In this document: one piece after another, positions 8,377 through 18,308 of the stretch | How the letters are laid out: each line of letters opens with the position of its first letter | Numbering within the stretch: the first letter of the stretch is position 1 | Assembly: GCF_013046825.1 (NCBI RefSeq) | Contig: NZ_CP053187.1 | Coordinates: 151,001-215,000 of the forward strand | Length of the DNA stretch: 64,000 nt | From: Turicibacter sanguinis | GTDB taxonomy: Bacteria > Bacillota_I > Bacilli_A > MOL361 > Turicibacteraceae | Reading direction: 5' to 3' | The notes under the pieces: model-generated | Seen by the model: only the letters and a program-made list of their open reading frames with translations | Database searches by the model: none | Told to the model about the DNA's origin: nothing | Program-made: the position numbers and the translations under genes

Positions 8377-9389
8377 TCAAGCGCTATATATTCTTTAATT
8401 TTTTTAAGATTTGTATCATTTAGGAATCCACTCTCAACCAATGCGGTTAAAGCATCATCATTAATGACCTCATCTTTAACTAGTCTATCATAAGTTTTGT
8501 TTTTAATCAACTCTTCATAGTAAGAATTAAAAATTTCCAGTGTTATGGTTTGATTGTTCAGATATTCCTGAGTATTTGCTAAATATTCTTTCATTTCATT
8601 AATTCCAATCTTATTATTTGAAAAATTAGCTAAATAACCAGAAGTTGTTGCAATATACGGGATTAAATATTCATAGGCATCTTGCAACGAATTTTTACGA
8701 CTTGGGTCTTTTTGAATCATTTCTTCCATCACTTTAAGATTAACTGTCGTCCCATCAAAAATGAGATGTGCCTCTTCTTTGTAAGTTTGTAATACCTGAG
8801 TAAGTGTTTCATAGGGGGCATAAAACTCTTCAATATCCTTTGAAATAAAAGGAACTGTTTTTAATAAAAAAGAGGAGAATGTATGGGGGCCTACTAAATT
8901 AAACAAAGGAAATCCAACAATCATTAAAACAATGATTAAATACGTATACGTATTTAAAATGGTACACCCAGAACTTAGAATCCTTCCAAACGTTGAATTT
9001 AACTTAATTTTTCTGAATAAATACCTTTCCCATTCATAGTTTCTTCCGAATACATATAGAATGCTCTTTATAATAATAAATATAAATATATAAATAATAA
9101 CAAACATAATAAGTGGAATAATCATTTCTTCGTGAGGTTGCACTAAATAAAATAACTCATCAGGAATCATTAATCCTATATTCGCATTTTCTGGAATCGT
9201 CTGAATCGCTTTATTAGTTAAAAAAATAGAAATAAAATAAGTCGCTATCATTGAAATCAGTTGCAAAATAAGTTGAAGAAAACTGAAACGAAACGTATCT
9301 TTATAACCCAGATAAGCAGCGATTAAAAAAACAAGAAGGGCTATTACATCTACACTCGACTGTCTTAACACGACCATAGTTTCAATCAT
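8373..9389 (-). CDS. CvpA-like membrane protein with C-terminal extension
   Basis: A 338-residue protein. The N-terminal part resembles the CvpA family (VDVIALLVFLIAAYLGYKD, then further helices to about residue 180), named for colicin V production in Escherichia coli but of unclear general role. The remaining 150 or so residues look soluble and helical and match nothing I recognise. The ATG at 9389 is preferred over a GTG at 9398 because the AGGGAG ribosome binding site (9398-9403) is 8 nt before the ATG and overlaps the GTG. It sits between thrS and infC. Confidence 0.6.
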   Translation of the reverse strand: MIETMVVLRQSSVDVIALLVFLIAAYLGYKDTFRFSFLQLILQLISMIATYFISIFLTNKAIQTIPENANIGLMIPDELFYLVQPHEEMIIPLIMFVIIYIFIFIIIKSILYVFGRNYEWERYLFRKIKLNSTFGRILSSGCTILNTYTYLIIVLMIVGFPLFNLVGPHTFSSFLLKTVPFISKDIEEFYAPYETLTQVLQTYKEEAHLIFDGTTVNLKVMEEMIQKDPSRKNSLQDAYEYLIPYIATTSGYLANFSNNKIGINEMKEYLANTQEYLNNQTITLEIFNSYYEELIKNKTYDRLVKDEVINDDALTALVESGFLNDTNLKKIKEYIALD

Positions 9390-9511
9390 TTTTATCACTC
9401 CCTACTTTACAATACCTACTTATTCTTTCCTTTTAACTGATAAAAACACAATCATCAACTAAATTCATTATTGTAATTCTCTATCATTCTATTCATAAAA
9501 TTCCAAAAATC

Positions 9512-9546
9512 TATAAAAAAATGAGAAGCTACAAGCTTCTCATTTT
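9512..9546 (-). terminator. Terminator of thrS
   Basis: AAAATGAGAAGCT (9518-9530) pairs perfectly with AGCTTCTCATTTT (9534-9546), followed on the minus strand by T residues. Confidence 0.9.
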
Positions 9547-9552
9547 GACTTA

Positions 9553-11490
9553 TTATTCAGGTTTATAGTTTTTACGCTCTGCAATTTCTTCAACTAAGAA
9601 ATGAACGAATTCTTTTAATGGTAAAGTCTGAGTTTTTTGCTCACCGAAACGGCGGAATGTGACTTCATTATTAGCAACTTCTTTATCCCCTAATACAATA
9701 GACATTGGGATTTTCTTAGTTTGTGATTCACGGATTTTATAACCCATTTTTTCTTCACGCTCATCGATTTCTAAACGAACACGGTATTTACGTAATTCTT
9801 TAGCAACTTCTTTTGCGTACTCTAAATGATATTGATTATTAACTGGAATCACTGTTACTTGTGTTGGAGCTAACCATAGTGGGAATGCTCCTTTGTAAGT
9901 TTCAATTAAATAAGCCATGAAACGCTCATATGTTCCGATTAAACCACGGTGCATAACAACTGGACGTACTTTTTCACCAGTTTCAGATACATAAGTTAAA
10001 TCGAAACGTTCTGGTAATAAGAAGTCTAATTGAATAGTTGACATTGTAATATCATGTCCTAAAGCTGTTTTGATTTGGATATCTAATTTAGGACCATAGA
10101 AGGCCGCTTCTCCTTCAGCTTCAATGAATGGAATATTATTTTCGATTAATGTCTCGCGTAACATTGACTCTGCATTTTCCCACATTTGATCATCATCGAA
10201 ATATTTTTCTTTGTTTTCTGGATCACGAAGCGATAAACGATAGTAGTTAATTTCAACTCCGAAGTCTTTAATCACACGGTGAATTAATTCTAAACAACGA
10301 GAGAACTCTTCTTTAATTTGATCTGGACGAACAAAAAGATGAGAATCTGTTAAAGTCATCGCACGTACACGCTCAAGACCAGTTAAAGCACCTGAGGCTT
10401 CAAAACGGTGTTGAATAACTTGCTCTGCATAACGAATTGGTAAATCACGGTATGAACGTAATTTTGTTTTATATACCATCATATGGTGAGGACAAGACAT
10501 CGGACGTAATACTAATTCTTCATTATCCATTTCCATTGGAACGAACATATCTTCTTGATAATGTGCCCAGTGTCCTGAAGTACGATATAAATCAACAGAT
10601 CCCATAACTGGAGTTGCTACGTGTTGGTATCCGTAATCTTCTTCTAATTCAGTAATATATCGTTCGATTTGTTGACGAACTTTCATACCATTTGGTAACC
10701 AGATTGGTAATCCTTGACCTACTAATGGACTGAATGTGAATAATTCTAATTCACGTCCTAATTTTTTATGATCACGTTCCTTACGCTCTTCTAAAATACG
10801 TAAGTGATCAGCTAAAGCATCTTTAGATAAAGCAGCTGCCCCGTAAATACGAGTTAACATTTTATTGTCGCTATCTCCTCGCCAGTAAGCTCCTGCTACA
10901 CTTAATAATTTAAAGAACTTAACATCTTTTGTATTTGGAACATGTACTCCGCTACAAAGATCTGTAAAATCACCTTCTGAATAAGTTGTGATGATTTCAC
11001 CTTCTTTAATCGCATCAATTAATTCTAATTTATATTCATCAGCTGCAAATAATTCTTTTGCTTCTTCACGGCTTAATTCTTGACGAATAATCGGTAAAGC
11101 TTCTGAAGAAATTTTTTGCATCATTTTTTCAATAGCTGGTAAATCAGCTTCTGAAATTTTTGATTCTGTATCAATATCATAATAGAATCCATCTTCAATC
11201 GCAGGTCCTACTCCAAATTTTGCATCTGGATAAAGACGTTTAATAGCGGCAGCCATTAAGTGAGCAGCCGAATGGTTAATAATTTCCCACGCTTCTGGAC
11301 GATCATTTGTAATTAATTCAATTTTTGCATCTGCTTCAATTGGACGACTTAAATCATATAAATGTCCGTTAATTTTAGCAGCCACACATTTTTTACGTAA
11401 TCCTGGTGAAATAGAGTGCGCAATCGCATCTGCAGTAACTCCATTTTCAAATTGTTTCACATTCCCATCTGGGAAAGTAATGTTAATCAT
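9553..11490 (-). CDS. thrS: Threonine--tRNA ligase
   Basis: Class II synthetase that charges tRNA-Thr. The 645-residue protein has the full bacterial layout. The TGS domain covers about 1-60. The N2 editing domain carries His73/His77 (HSAAH), Cys179 and His183. The catalytic core has zinc ligands Cys333 (RPMSCPHH), His384 (TDSHLF) and His514 (VVMHRGLIG), and a C-terminal anticodon-binding domain follows. The ATG at 11490 has a GGAGG ribosome binding site. It is controlled by its own T-box leader and terminator. Confidence 0.98.
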   Translation of the reverse strand: MINITFPDGNVKQFENGVTADAIAHSISPGLRKKCVAAKINGHLYDLSRPIEADAKIELITNDRPEAWEIINHSAAHLMAAAIKRLYPDAKFGVGPAIEDGFYYDIDTESKISEADLPAIEKMMQKISSEALPIIRQELSREEAKELFAADEYKLELIDAIKEGEIITTYSEGDFTDLCSGVHVPNTKDVKFFKLLSVAGAYWRGDSDNKMLTRIYGAAALSKDALADHLRILEERKERDHKKLGRELELFTFSPLVGQGLPIWLPNGMKVRQQIERYITELEEDYGYQHVATPVMGSVDLYRTSGHWAHYQEDMFVPMEMDNEELVLRPMSCPHHMMVYKTKLRSYRDLPIRYAEQVIQHRFEASGALTGLERVRAMTLTDSHLFVRPDQIKEEFSRCLELIHRVIKDFGVEINYYRLSLRDPENKEKYFDDDQMWENAESMLRETLIENNIPFIEAEGEAAFYGPKLDIQIKTALGHDITMSTIQLDFLLPERFDLTYVSETGEKVRPVVMHRGLIGTYERFMAYLIETYKGAFPLWLAPTQVTVIPVNNQYHLEYAKEVAKELRKYRVRLEIDEREEKMGYKIRESQTKKIPMSIVLGDKEVANNEVTFRRFGEQKTQTLPLKEFVHFLVEEIAERKNYKPE

Positions 11491-11540
11491 GGTATTTCCT
11501 CCTTTTATTTTTCGTTTACCTCGGAGCGAAATTTTTGAGT

Positions 11541-11811
11541 ATAAAAAAAATCGCTCCTAAAATTTAATTAGGAACGATTATAATCGCGGTACCATCCTAT
11601 TTCCAACAAAGAAAAGACTCTTCGTTAGCAACTCAATTTAACGTTAACGCAGTCAGCGGGAAACTTTTTCAAGTCCAGTTCAAAGGGAGTAATTCAAACA
11701 TCGTACTTAGAAATCTTTCAGCCATGGATTCCCTCTCTAGAAAGTCGTATGAATAAATCATATCCTTATCAAAACCTTTGATATATCAGTCTACTCATTA
11801 GTATATGTATG
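11541..11811 (-). promoter_or_regulatory. T-box leader of thrS
   Basis: On the minus strand the T-box GGATGGTACCGCGATTA lies at about 11580-11597. The terminator stem AATCGTTCCTAA/TTAGGAGCGATT (11568-11579 with 11549-11560) and a T run follow. Stem I elements (AGAGAGGGAATCC and a distal-loop GCTGAAAG) are upstream. ACT at 11688-11690 is a candidate threonine specifier codon. Uncharged tRNA-Thr is the expected effector. Confidence 0.92.
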
Positions 11812-11817
11812 AATCAT

Positions 11818-11846
11818 ATTATAATGTATGATTTTTTTGAAATCAA
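11818..11846 (-). promoter_or_regulatory. Promoter of the thrS leader
   Basis: TTGATT (11841-11846), 17 nt, TATAAT (11818-11823) on the minus strand. Predicted start is near 11811. Confidence 0.8.
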
Positions 11847-11865
11847 GCAAAAAGTGATAAGAATT

Positions 11866-12774
11866 TTAGCGATTTTGACGATAATTTGTTCCAGTAATAG
11901 CGACAGGAACACTTAAAGCTTTGATACGTTCTAAAATACGTGCCCCCTTAATTTCCTCAACTTCTCCTTTTTGAGTATAAGAATAATGATGACGTAATTG
12001 TTCATAATCCAAGTTCGAAGTGAAAAAAGTTGGAAGCCCCTGATGCATTCGATAATTTAAAATACGGCCAAGCACTTCATCCCGCATCCAGCTCGTCATC
12101 GATTCACTTCCAATATCATCTAGCATCAAGACATCGATTTGCTTTAATTGTTCAATTTTATCATATCCACTATTATTGTCACTATTAAATCCTGATTTAA
12201 TTTCAGCAACCAATTCAGGAAAGTAAACTAAGCCACAAACAATTCCACGTTGAGATAAGATATTTGCAATGGCGCTTAACATATATGTTTTCCCTGTGCC
12301 AAAAGGCCCATATAAATAAAGACCGCGACCTTTTTTATTTGTCATGTATTCATTAATAAATAAAGTTGCTTTTTCATAAAACTCGACACGCTCAGGATCC
12401 ATGATAAATCGTTCAAAATTCGCATTTACAATATCACCCGGCATATGAAAACTTTTAATATTCGCTAAATGTTTTTGATTTAACTCATAATGACAAGGCG
12501 TATATGCAATCTTAAGTTGCTTATACCTTGGTTCAAGTTCTGGTCGATGTCCTTTAACGGGTTGCTTACAATAATCTAATCCTAGACAACCCTCACATTT
12601 GGATTTATTTCGTGAATACTCATCTAAATCGGATATAAAGCTCGACAGACGTGACATATCCACCTCAGACTCATGACATTTTAATGCCTGTGCAATCTCT
12701 GGTTCATTTAATAACTCTTGATATGCCTGCTCAGCTCCAAACGTTTTCGGTATTAAATCACCTAATCGTTTCAT
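11866..12774 (-). CDS. dnaI: Primosomal protein DnaI (helicase loader)
   Basis: AAA+ ATPase that loads the replicative helicase with DnaB and DnaD. The N-terminal helicase-binding domain contains a zinc cluster (Cys60, Cys63, Cys69 and Cys94-His95). The ATPase domain has a Walker A GPFGTGKT at 156-163 and a Walker B VLMLDD at 215-220. At 302 residues it is close to the usual length. It begins 6 bp after the dnaB stop, forming the dnaB-dnaI pair found in Bacillus subtilis. Confidence 0.95.
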   Translation of the reverse strand: MKRLGDLIPKTFGAEQAYQELLNEPEIAQALKCHESEVDMSRLSSFISDLDEYSRNKSKCEGCLGLDYCKQPVKGHRPELEPRYKQLKIAYTPCHYELNQKHLANIKSFHMPGDIVNANFERFIMDPERVEFYEKATLFINEYMTNKKGRGLYLYGPFGTGKTYMLSAIANILSQRGIVCGLVYFPELVAEIKSGFNSDNNSGYDKIEQLKQIDVLMLDDIGSESMTSWMRDEVLGRILNYRMHQGLPTFFTSNLDYEQLRHHYSYTQKGEVEEIKGARILERIKALSVPVAITGTNYRQNR

Positions 12775-12779
12775 CTAAT

Positions 12780-14147
12780 TCACCCTTTCCCATTTAGAAT
12801 CTGACTCTGTAATTGTTTCATGCGTTCAATCTTTTGTAAATCTTCTTCACTCAATGTTTTTTTATTCGATTCTTGCGTTTGCGGTGCTTTCAGCCAATCA
12901 GGAACTTGCTCTTGACGAACTACTCTCGCTGATTTTTGATAAGATGGTTTACTTGCTGCTGGCATCGTTTTTTCATTTTCACGTTTTTGCTTCGCTTTAA
13001 GCGTTGACTTAACTTGAGCAATTGCTTTTTCAGTATTATCAATCTCTTTACGCTGCCATTCACCCGCAATTTTTTCAACCAATTGCTTTGGCAATCGCCC
13101 ATCTGAAATATTTAACACATAATCAATCAACACATTCACAACACCGGATGGCATTTGTTGATCCACCACTAACCACTCAACTAATTGACGATCGGCTGGA
13201 ACAGGTTCTTTTTGATGTTGCTTAAACTTCAAGAAACTAAGTGGATGTTGTGACAGATGAATCAATAATTGTTTTTCCTTTGCACTTGCCGCATTCGCTT
13301 CACTAATCATGGTCTCTTGATTAACCTGCGAAACTTCCACCACCTCGATTGGCTTTCCTTTATTTAGAAATTGAAAATATTGTTTCGCTTGTTTTCTAAA
13401 TACCTCTAAGTTGACGAAGCCATCACTATCTAAAGCATCAAAAATAAGACGAGCTAATTCACTTTCATCTAATTTATATAAAAAGGCAATCTTATTAATT
13501 TGATCGAGAAGTTTATCCGATAAAATTTGATCATCGAGTCCAAACTGCTTGAGTAAAGCAAATAGTAACTCTTCATTAAAGGCTTTCTCTAGCTCTACTC
13601 CCTCACGCTTCATCTCACTAACCGGCAGTGGACTAGCTTGTAGGGTTTGAGAGTTACGAAGTAACACCGTCGTATCAAATACTTCATTAAATGGTTTTGA
13701 GACATTTTTTCCTTCTGCTTTAAAAGCATCTTCAATAAAAAATTGCTTTAATGCTTGATAATCTACATTCCCAACTTTTAAATTTAAAAAGACATTAATA
13801 ATTCCATCGCTAAAAAAGGCACGAGCTTTCATCGGTCTTTTTAAAACATACGTTATATGATGAGATTCTTCGGTGATATACACAGAAACTAATCCAACGG
13901 CTTCTAATTTATAACGCCACTCTAAAAACTCCTCAATATTCGTATTGAGTAACTGTAATAACAAATGATGCGTTAAAGATTGTTCCTGTTTTTTTAGTGC
14001 TAACGTATTTAAAGTCGTAAATAAACTCACGGCTTGCGGACCAATAATGGGTTGATACAGCAACGTCAAAACTTGTATTTCTTCCGAAGTCATCATTTGA
14101 ATGGGACTTAAGTCGAATGTTGTATTCGGTTTAAGAGATACTCCCAT
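12780..14147 (-). CDS. dnaB: Replication initiation and membrane attachment protein DnaB
   Basis: Firmicute DnaB is a helicase-loading protein, distinct from the Escherichia coli helicase of that name. The 455-residue protein has a winged-helix-like N-terminal domain (about 1-130), a helical region with DnaB/DnaD-like segments (EVFRKQAKQYFQFLNKG; PSGVVNVLIDYVLNISDGRLP) and a charged C-terminal tail. The assignment rests on these segments and on the tight linkage to dnaI. An AAGGAG ribosome binding site lies 10 nt before the ATG. Confidence 0.88.
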   Translation of the reverse strand: MGVSLKPNTTFDLSPIQMMTSEEIQVLTLLYQPIIGPQAVSLFTTLNTLALKKQEQSLTHHLLLQLLNTNIEEFLEWRYKLEAVGLVSVYITEESHHITYVLKRPMKARAFFSDGIINVFLNLKVGNVDYQALKQFFIEDAFKAEGKNVSKPFNEVFDTTVLLRNSQTLQASPLPVSEMKREGVELEKAFNEELLFALLKQFGLDDQILSDKLLDQINKIAFLYKLDESELARLIFDALDSDGFVNLEVFRKQAKQYFQFLNKGKPIEVVEVSQVNQETMISEANAASAKEKQLLIHLSQHPLSFLKFKQHQKEPVPADRQLVEWLVVDQQMPSGVVNVLIDYVLNISDGRLPKQLVEKIAGEWQRKEIDNTEKAIAQVKSTLKAKQKRENEKTMPAASKPSYQKSARVVRQEQVPDWLKAPQTQESNKKTLSEEDLQKIERMKQLQSQILNGKG

Positions 14148-14177
14148 TATTCAAACACTCCTTCTTTTAAAATGTTA

Positions 14178-14200
14178 AATCCCTATTAAAAATAGGGATT
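14178..14200 (-). terminator. Hairpin between the 121-residue ORF and dnaB
   Basis: AATCCCTATT/AATAGGGATT with an AAA loop. It lacks a strong T run in either direction, so it may be an RNA processing or partial termination site. Confidence 0.4.
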
Positions 14201-14210
14201 AATCAATCTA

Positions 14211-14576
14211 TTATCGGTTTAAAGCTAATCCTTTAAACATAATTTTTTTATCTAATTCTTTATAGAATTCTTGAATCAGTTTTTTACCTTTTCCAAATGT
14301 AATGAGACCAGGCGTATTAATCGTAAAATCAACCGCTGATTCAATCGGCGTAATTTTAACAATCGTCACAATCACTTCAGCATCTTTACGCTTAAGCATT
14401 AATTCTTGACGATCATCATCTTCAAATTTTACCTCAAAGTTTAATGATTTAGCAACCTCAATAATCGCTGCTTTCGTTGGTTGATACTTTGCTTTATAGT
14501 AATGAGTCATTAACGCCTCATCCGTCGTTTTTTCACCTGATTCGTAGTGTGTTTTAAATAAGTCCATAAATCCCAT
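14211..14576 (-). CDS. Uncharacterised cytosolic protein
   Basis: A 121-residue protein that I do not recognise. It begins MGFMDLFKTHYESGEKTTD and has mixed alpha/beta character without membrane segments or cysteines. The middle (FEVKFEDDDRQELMLKRKD and AEVIVTIVKITPIES) looks like a small beta-sheet. A GGAGG ribosome binding site precedes the ATG. It lies between dnaB and coaE on the same strand, so it is probably co-transcribed; a weak hairpin separates it from dnaB. Codon use is like that of its neighbours. Confidence 0.7.
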   Translation of the reverse strand: MGFMDLFKTHYESGEKTTDEALMTHYYKAKYQPTKAAIIEVAKSLNFEVKFEDDDRQELMLKRKDAEVIVTIVKITPIESAVDFTINTPGLITFGKGKKLIQEFYKELDKKIMFKGLALNR

Positions 14577-14615
14577 TTCTAGTTCCTCCCTTAATTCCTA
14601 TACTTTTCCACTATA

Positions 14616-15230
14616 TTAATTATGACTATGTTTAAGACAGCAGCATAACTGATGATACAGTGTCTCAAACTGAGTTCGTAACTCACTGACTTTACCTTCG
14701 TTAACTAAAACGAAGTTCGCAAGATCACGTTTTTTATCCAGTGACATCTGAGAATTAATCTTGGCGAGCGCATAGGCCTCCTCGATTTGGTCTCTTGCCA
14801 TCAGTCGTTTAATTTGCGTTTCCTGACTGACATAAACGACAATCGTCACATCCGTCAGTGATTCAAACTCAAACTCATATAAAAGTGGCATATCGAGAAC
14901 CACCATCGATTCATTAGCTTTTTTCGCGAGTTCAATCCCTTCTACTAACTTTTCACGGATTAAGGGTTTCATAATTTCATCTAATTTTGCTTTTGCAGCC
15001 TTATCTTGAAAAATTAAACGCCCTAGCCCCCCGCGGTCTAGGTTCCCATCCGCTAAAATAATATCCTGTCCAAATACATCTGCTAATCTTTTTAGAAGTA
15101 CCGTATTTGGTTGTTGCATCTGTCTGACAATTAAATCAGCATCTAAAACCGTCACACCCTTGTCTAAAAACAACTGAGTGACCGTACTTTTTCCTGATGA
15201 AATTCCACCCGTTAATCCAACTACTAACAT
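14616..15230 (-). CDS. coaE: Dephospho-CoA kinase
   Basis: Last step of coenzyme A synthesis: phosphorylates the 3' hydroxyl of dephospho-CoA. The P-loop is VGLTGGISSGKSTV near the N-terminus, followed by the family motif VLDADLIVRQM and the lid-region sequence ARDQIEEAYALAKINSQM. At 204 residues it is the typical length. It follows mutM by 14 bp; mutM and coaE are also neighbours in Bacillus subtilis. Confidence 0.96.
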   Translation of the reverse strand: MLVVGLTGGISSGKSTVTQLFLDKGVTVLDADLIVRQMQQPNTVLLKRLADVFGQDIILADGNLDRGGLGRLIFQDKAAKAKLDEIMKPLIREKLVEGIELAKKANESMVVLDMPLLYEFEFESLTDVTIVVYVSQETQIKRLMARDQIEEAYALAKINSQMSLDKKRDLANFVLVNEGKVSELRTQFETLYHQLCCCLKHSHN

Positions 15231-15244
15231 GGATACAATCCCCC

Positions 15245-16078
15245 TTAAGACTTAATTATTTGGCATGTTGGACAAAAGTAAGTTCCACGTCCACCAACCT
15301 TAATTTTCTCAATAGGGGTTTCACAGATTTTACACACTTCACCCAATCGTTGATGAACTAACAACTCTTCTTGAAACGTTCCTGATACACCATGTGTGGA
15401 TGTAAAGGTTCGAATGGTTGTCCCACCTAATGAGATGGCTTTTGCTAACACCTCTACTGTATATTTTACCACATTTTCAATCTCGTTGTCGGATAATTCA
15501 TAGCTTGGGGTTAAAGGATGAATCTTTGCCCTAAATAACACCTCATCTACATAAATATTACCCAGTCCACAAACTACACTTTGATCTAGTAATAATGACT
15601 TAATCGGTTTCTTTTTCCCTTTTATTTTTCCTTTAACATACGCTGGGGTAAACTCATCTGAAAAAGGTTCCACCCCAAGCACTTTAAAAGCAGAGGTTTC
15701 TTCTAAATCTTGACCTTTTTCATATAAATGAAACGTCCCAAATTTACGCGTATCTTGATAAAGTAACTGACGTCCATTATCGAGTTTAAAGATAGCATGA
15801 ATATGCTTGTTTAATTCAAAATCATCTGCCTCATAAAAGTACTTACCTTCCATACGAAGATGCGAAAGGAGTTGATAATCTTGAAAATGAAAAACTAAAT
15901 ACTTCCCGCGACGACTAATCTCTTCTATCACTTGATTCGTTAGCTTTTCTTTAAAAACATCTGCACTCATATTTTTAACCATCGGTTCGTATCGTAACTC
16001 AATCTCTTTTATTCTTAAGCCTTTAATCTGGCTATTTAACACATTTTTAACTGTTTCAACTTCTGGTAATTCTGGCAT
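15245..16078 (-). CDS. mutM: Formamidopyrimidine-DNA glycosylase
   Basis: Base-excision repair enzyme that removes 8-oxoguanine and formamidopyrimidines and nicks the strand. The catalytic N-terminal proline requires the start at MPELPEVET, so I place it at the ATG at 16078 rather than the upstream ATG at 16102. Pro2 and Glu3 are intact. The helix-two-turn-helix and the C-terminal zinc finger (CKIC and CPTC, with GGRGTYFCP between) are present. It is co-transcribed with coaE and the upstream unknown membrane protein. Confidence 0.96.
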   Translation of the reverse strand: MPELPEVETVKNVLNSQIKGLRIKEIELRYEPMVKNMSADVFKEKLTNQVIEEISRRGKYLVFHFQDYQLLSHLRMEGKYFYEADDFELNKHIHAIFKLDNGRQLLYQDTRKFGTFHLYEKGQDLEETSAFKVLGVEPFSDEFTPAYVKGKIKGKKKPIKSLLLDQSVVCGLGNIYVDEVLFRAKIHPLTPSYELSDNEIENVVKYTVEVLAKAISLGGTTIRTFTSTHGVSGTFQEELLVHQRLGEVCKICETPIEKIKVGGRGTYFCPTCQIIKS

Positions 16079-16118
16079 AGCAATTAGTCCATCCTTTTTC
16101 ATGTCATTTTCATGTTGT

Positions 16119-17549
16119 TTACTTCACAATGGATTGGTAAATCTCAAACATCATGATTAACAAGTCACGCTCAAGCGTTGAAATCGGTGCTTGATAATCT
16201 AAGTATTTGCCTTTAAAAACAATCTCTAAATCCGATGTCTGTAAAATCAATTGTTGCACCTGCTCGACTTCCTCTTGACTTAATTCAATCGTAATCCATT
16301 CGGTAACTTCATCTTCAATCCAAACTTGACGCTTTTCAGACGGATCCATTTCAAACGAAACGATTGCCTCTCCATTTTGACGAAGCTCAATCAAATCAAA
16401 ATCATTCATCGTCTGACCATAATATCCAAATACAACAGGCATCGTCGCACTTGTAATATCACTATTTGCCACGATATAAGGCATCACATTAATATTTTGT
16501 TCAACCATTGACTTATCTACACCCTCAGCCGTTCCTTTTTTTATATTTGTAAAAGCATAAGTGGCTAAGTTAACGGGATTAAAAGCGGTCGATGATTGAA
16601 GTGCCAGCTGATTATAGGTAATCACTTGCTGATTACTTTCTGTATTCACTAAGACTTGAATTTTCCCCGCATATTTACCGAGTGCCTTATCTCGTCGTTG
16701 AGCTCGCTGAAGTGTTACTTCAGATAACTTCAAATGAAGTGTCTCTTCATAACTACTTCCTAAATACGGCTCAATCTCTTGTAAAAAGTTAATAACAAAT
16801 CCCAGTTGATTATTCTCAATCAATTCCTCGATTTCCTTCATGACCTCTAAATAAAACTCCGATTGATAATACCATCTTAGCGACGTGATACCCTCGTCAT
16901 TTTCATTATCAATCAAATAATTCAATCGTTTAATTGCCTCAACATAATTTTTTTGTTCATAAAATTCATTTGCTTCCGTCAAATATTGTTCTTTAATCAA
17001 TTGAACACATTGCATGATTCTACCTTTAGCCAATTCATAATAAGACTGATCATTAAACATCACTTGACCATAAGCTTCAATCGCCTCTTCAATGAATCCC
17101 TGTTGTTGCAAATTCACACCTTTAATATAAGCTCTTTGTGATTGATAATACTTCGATACTTCATCAATTGTTTCAATTACTTTAGAACTCGAGAAAAATA
17201 ACGGTTCAATAATTTGCTCATACTGCAAATACTCTTCGTACTCAATTTTTCGAAGCATATATAAATTCGCATAATATTGATAACGACTAATCAAAGAATC
17301 TCCTAAATCCTTTTTAATTCGTTGTCCATAGTCACTATCTAAATTAATAAATCGCTGATAAACCGAAGTCACATCATCTGGCGATACTTCATCATAAATA
17401 TAATTAACTAAGATATTCAACTGTTTTTCATACAGGATAACATGTCGATTATAAATCATGGCCCCCCATATAATCAATGCTACAACCATAACAATAACAA
17501 TTTTTAATGAAAAGAACCAATAATTTTTTAACTGCTTTAATACCCCCAT
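16119..17549 (-). CDS. Membrane-anchored protein with TPR-like helical region, unknown
   Basis: A 476-residue protein. One transmembrane segment (about residues 14-32) follows a short basic start, so most of the chain should lie outside the membrane. The region around residues 140-260 contains paired helices of TPR type (GFIEEAIEAYGQVMFND; KNYVEAIKRLNYLID). The C-terminal 200 residues are mixed alpha/beta and unrecognised. The ATG at 17549 has a GGGGTGG site 5 nt upstream; an earlier in-frame start at 17609 has no good site. It lies 40 bp upstream of mutM on the same strand and probably shares its transcript, which is odd for a surface protein. Confidence 0.65.
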   Translation of the reverse strand: MGVLKQLKNYWFFSLKIVIVMVVALIIWGAMIYNRHVILYEKQLNILVNYIYDEVSPDDVTSVYQRFINLDSDYGQRIKKDLGDSLISRYQYYANLYMLRKIEYEEYLQYEQIIEPLFFSSSKVIETIDEVSKYYQSQRAYIKGVNLQQQGFIEEAIEAYGQVMFNDQSYYELAKGRIMQCVQLIKEQYLTEANEFYEQKNYVEAIKRLNYLIDNENDEGITSLRWYYQSEFYLEVMKEIEELIENNQLGFVINFLQEIEPYLGSSYEETLHLKLSEVTLQRAQRRDKALGKYAGKIQVLVNTESNQQVITYNQLALQSSTAFNPVNLATYAFTNIKKGTAEGVDKSMVEQNINVMPYIVANSDITSATMPVVFGYYGQTMNDFDLIELRQNGEAIVSFEMDPSEKRQVWIEDEVTEWITIELSQEEVEQVQQLILQTSDLEIVFKGKYLDYQAPISTLERDLLIMMFEIYQSIVK

Positions 17550-17794
17550 AACGTCCACCCCAACGAAACTTGCTTTTATTACCATTTTAACACAGAAAGC
17601 GCCTATCACCTATCATTTATTCGAATTTTTCACAAAGAAAAACGCTGACTAAAAAAAGATTTTCACAACCTCTAACGCCTAAAAGAAACTCAATTTTAAG
17701 GCGCTAAAGAAATATCTCCATCATCAACTATCACGCTTCCCTAAATGAGTAAAATAGATTAAAATAAATCTACTATCAAAAACGGGGGGATTTT

Positions 17795-18265
17795 ATGATT
17801 CGCAAGGCTTCTTTAAATGACTACAATCAAATCTCAAAACTAGTTTCAGAAGTTCATCAACTTCACGTCCTAAATCGACCAGATGTCTATTTGGATCTAA
17901 AACAACCATTTTCATACGATTCTTTTCTTCAGTTACTTGAAGAACCAACCTCAAATCTTTTCGTCATCGAAAATTCTAATCAAAACCTCATCGGATACGG
18001 TATCATCAACTTCCTTAAAACACGTTCACTCACCATCATGAAGCCATCAACAATCGCCTACATTGATGATTTTTGTATCTCATTTTCTTACCAACATCAA
18101 GGCTATGGTGCACAACTTTTTGATTACTTAAAAGAATATGCCAAAGAACAAGGTGCTACCTCTTTACAACTGACGGTTTGGGAGTTTAATGAACCAGCTA
18201 TAGCTTTTTATGAAAAAATGGGCATGAGTACGAGAAACAGACGATTAGAATTGCCGTTAAAATAA
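17795..18265 (+). CDS. GNAT family N-acetyltransferase
   Basis: A 156-residue acetyl-CoA-dependent acetyltransferase. The acetyl-CoA binding motif A reads DDFCISFSYQHQGYGAQLF (the QxxGxG-type loop), and motif B reads LTVWEFNEPAIAFYEKMGM, both typical of the fold. The substrate cannot be told from sequence. It is transcribed alone from the plus strand, with a GGGGGGA ribosome binding site, and shares a bidirectional terminator with pepF. Confidence 0.88.
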   Translation: MIRKASLNDYNQISKLVSEVHQLHVLNRPDVYLDLKQPFSYDSFLQLLEEPTSNLFVIENSNQNLIGYGIINFLKTRSLTIMKPSTIAYIDDFCISFSYQHQGYGAQLFDYLKEYAKEQGATSLQLTVWEFNEPAIAFYEKMGMSTRNRRLELPLK

Positions 18266-18268
18266 GTA

Positions 18269-18308
18269 AAAAGGAGAACGAAAACTTCTGTTTTCATTCT
18301 CCTTTTTT
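18269..18308. terminator. Bidirectional terminator between the GNAT gene and pepF
   Basis: AAAAGGAGAA-GAAAAC pairs with GTTTTC-TTCTCCTTTT around a TTCT loop, with T runs on both strands. Confidence 0.85.
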
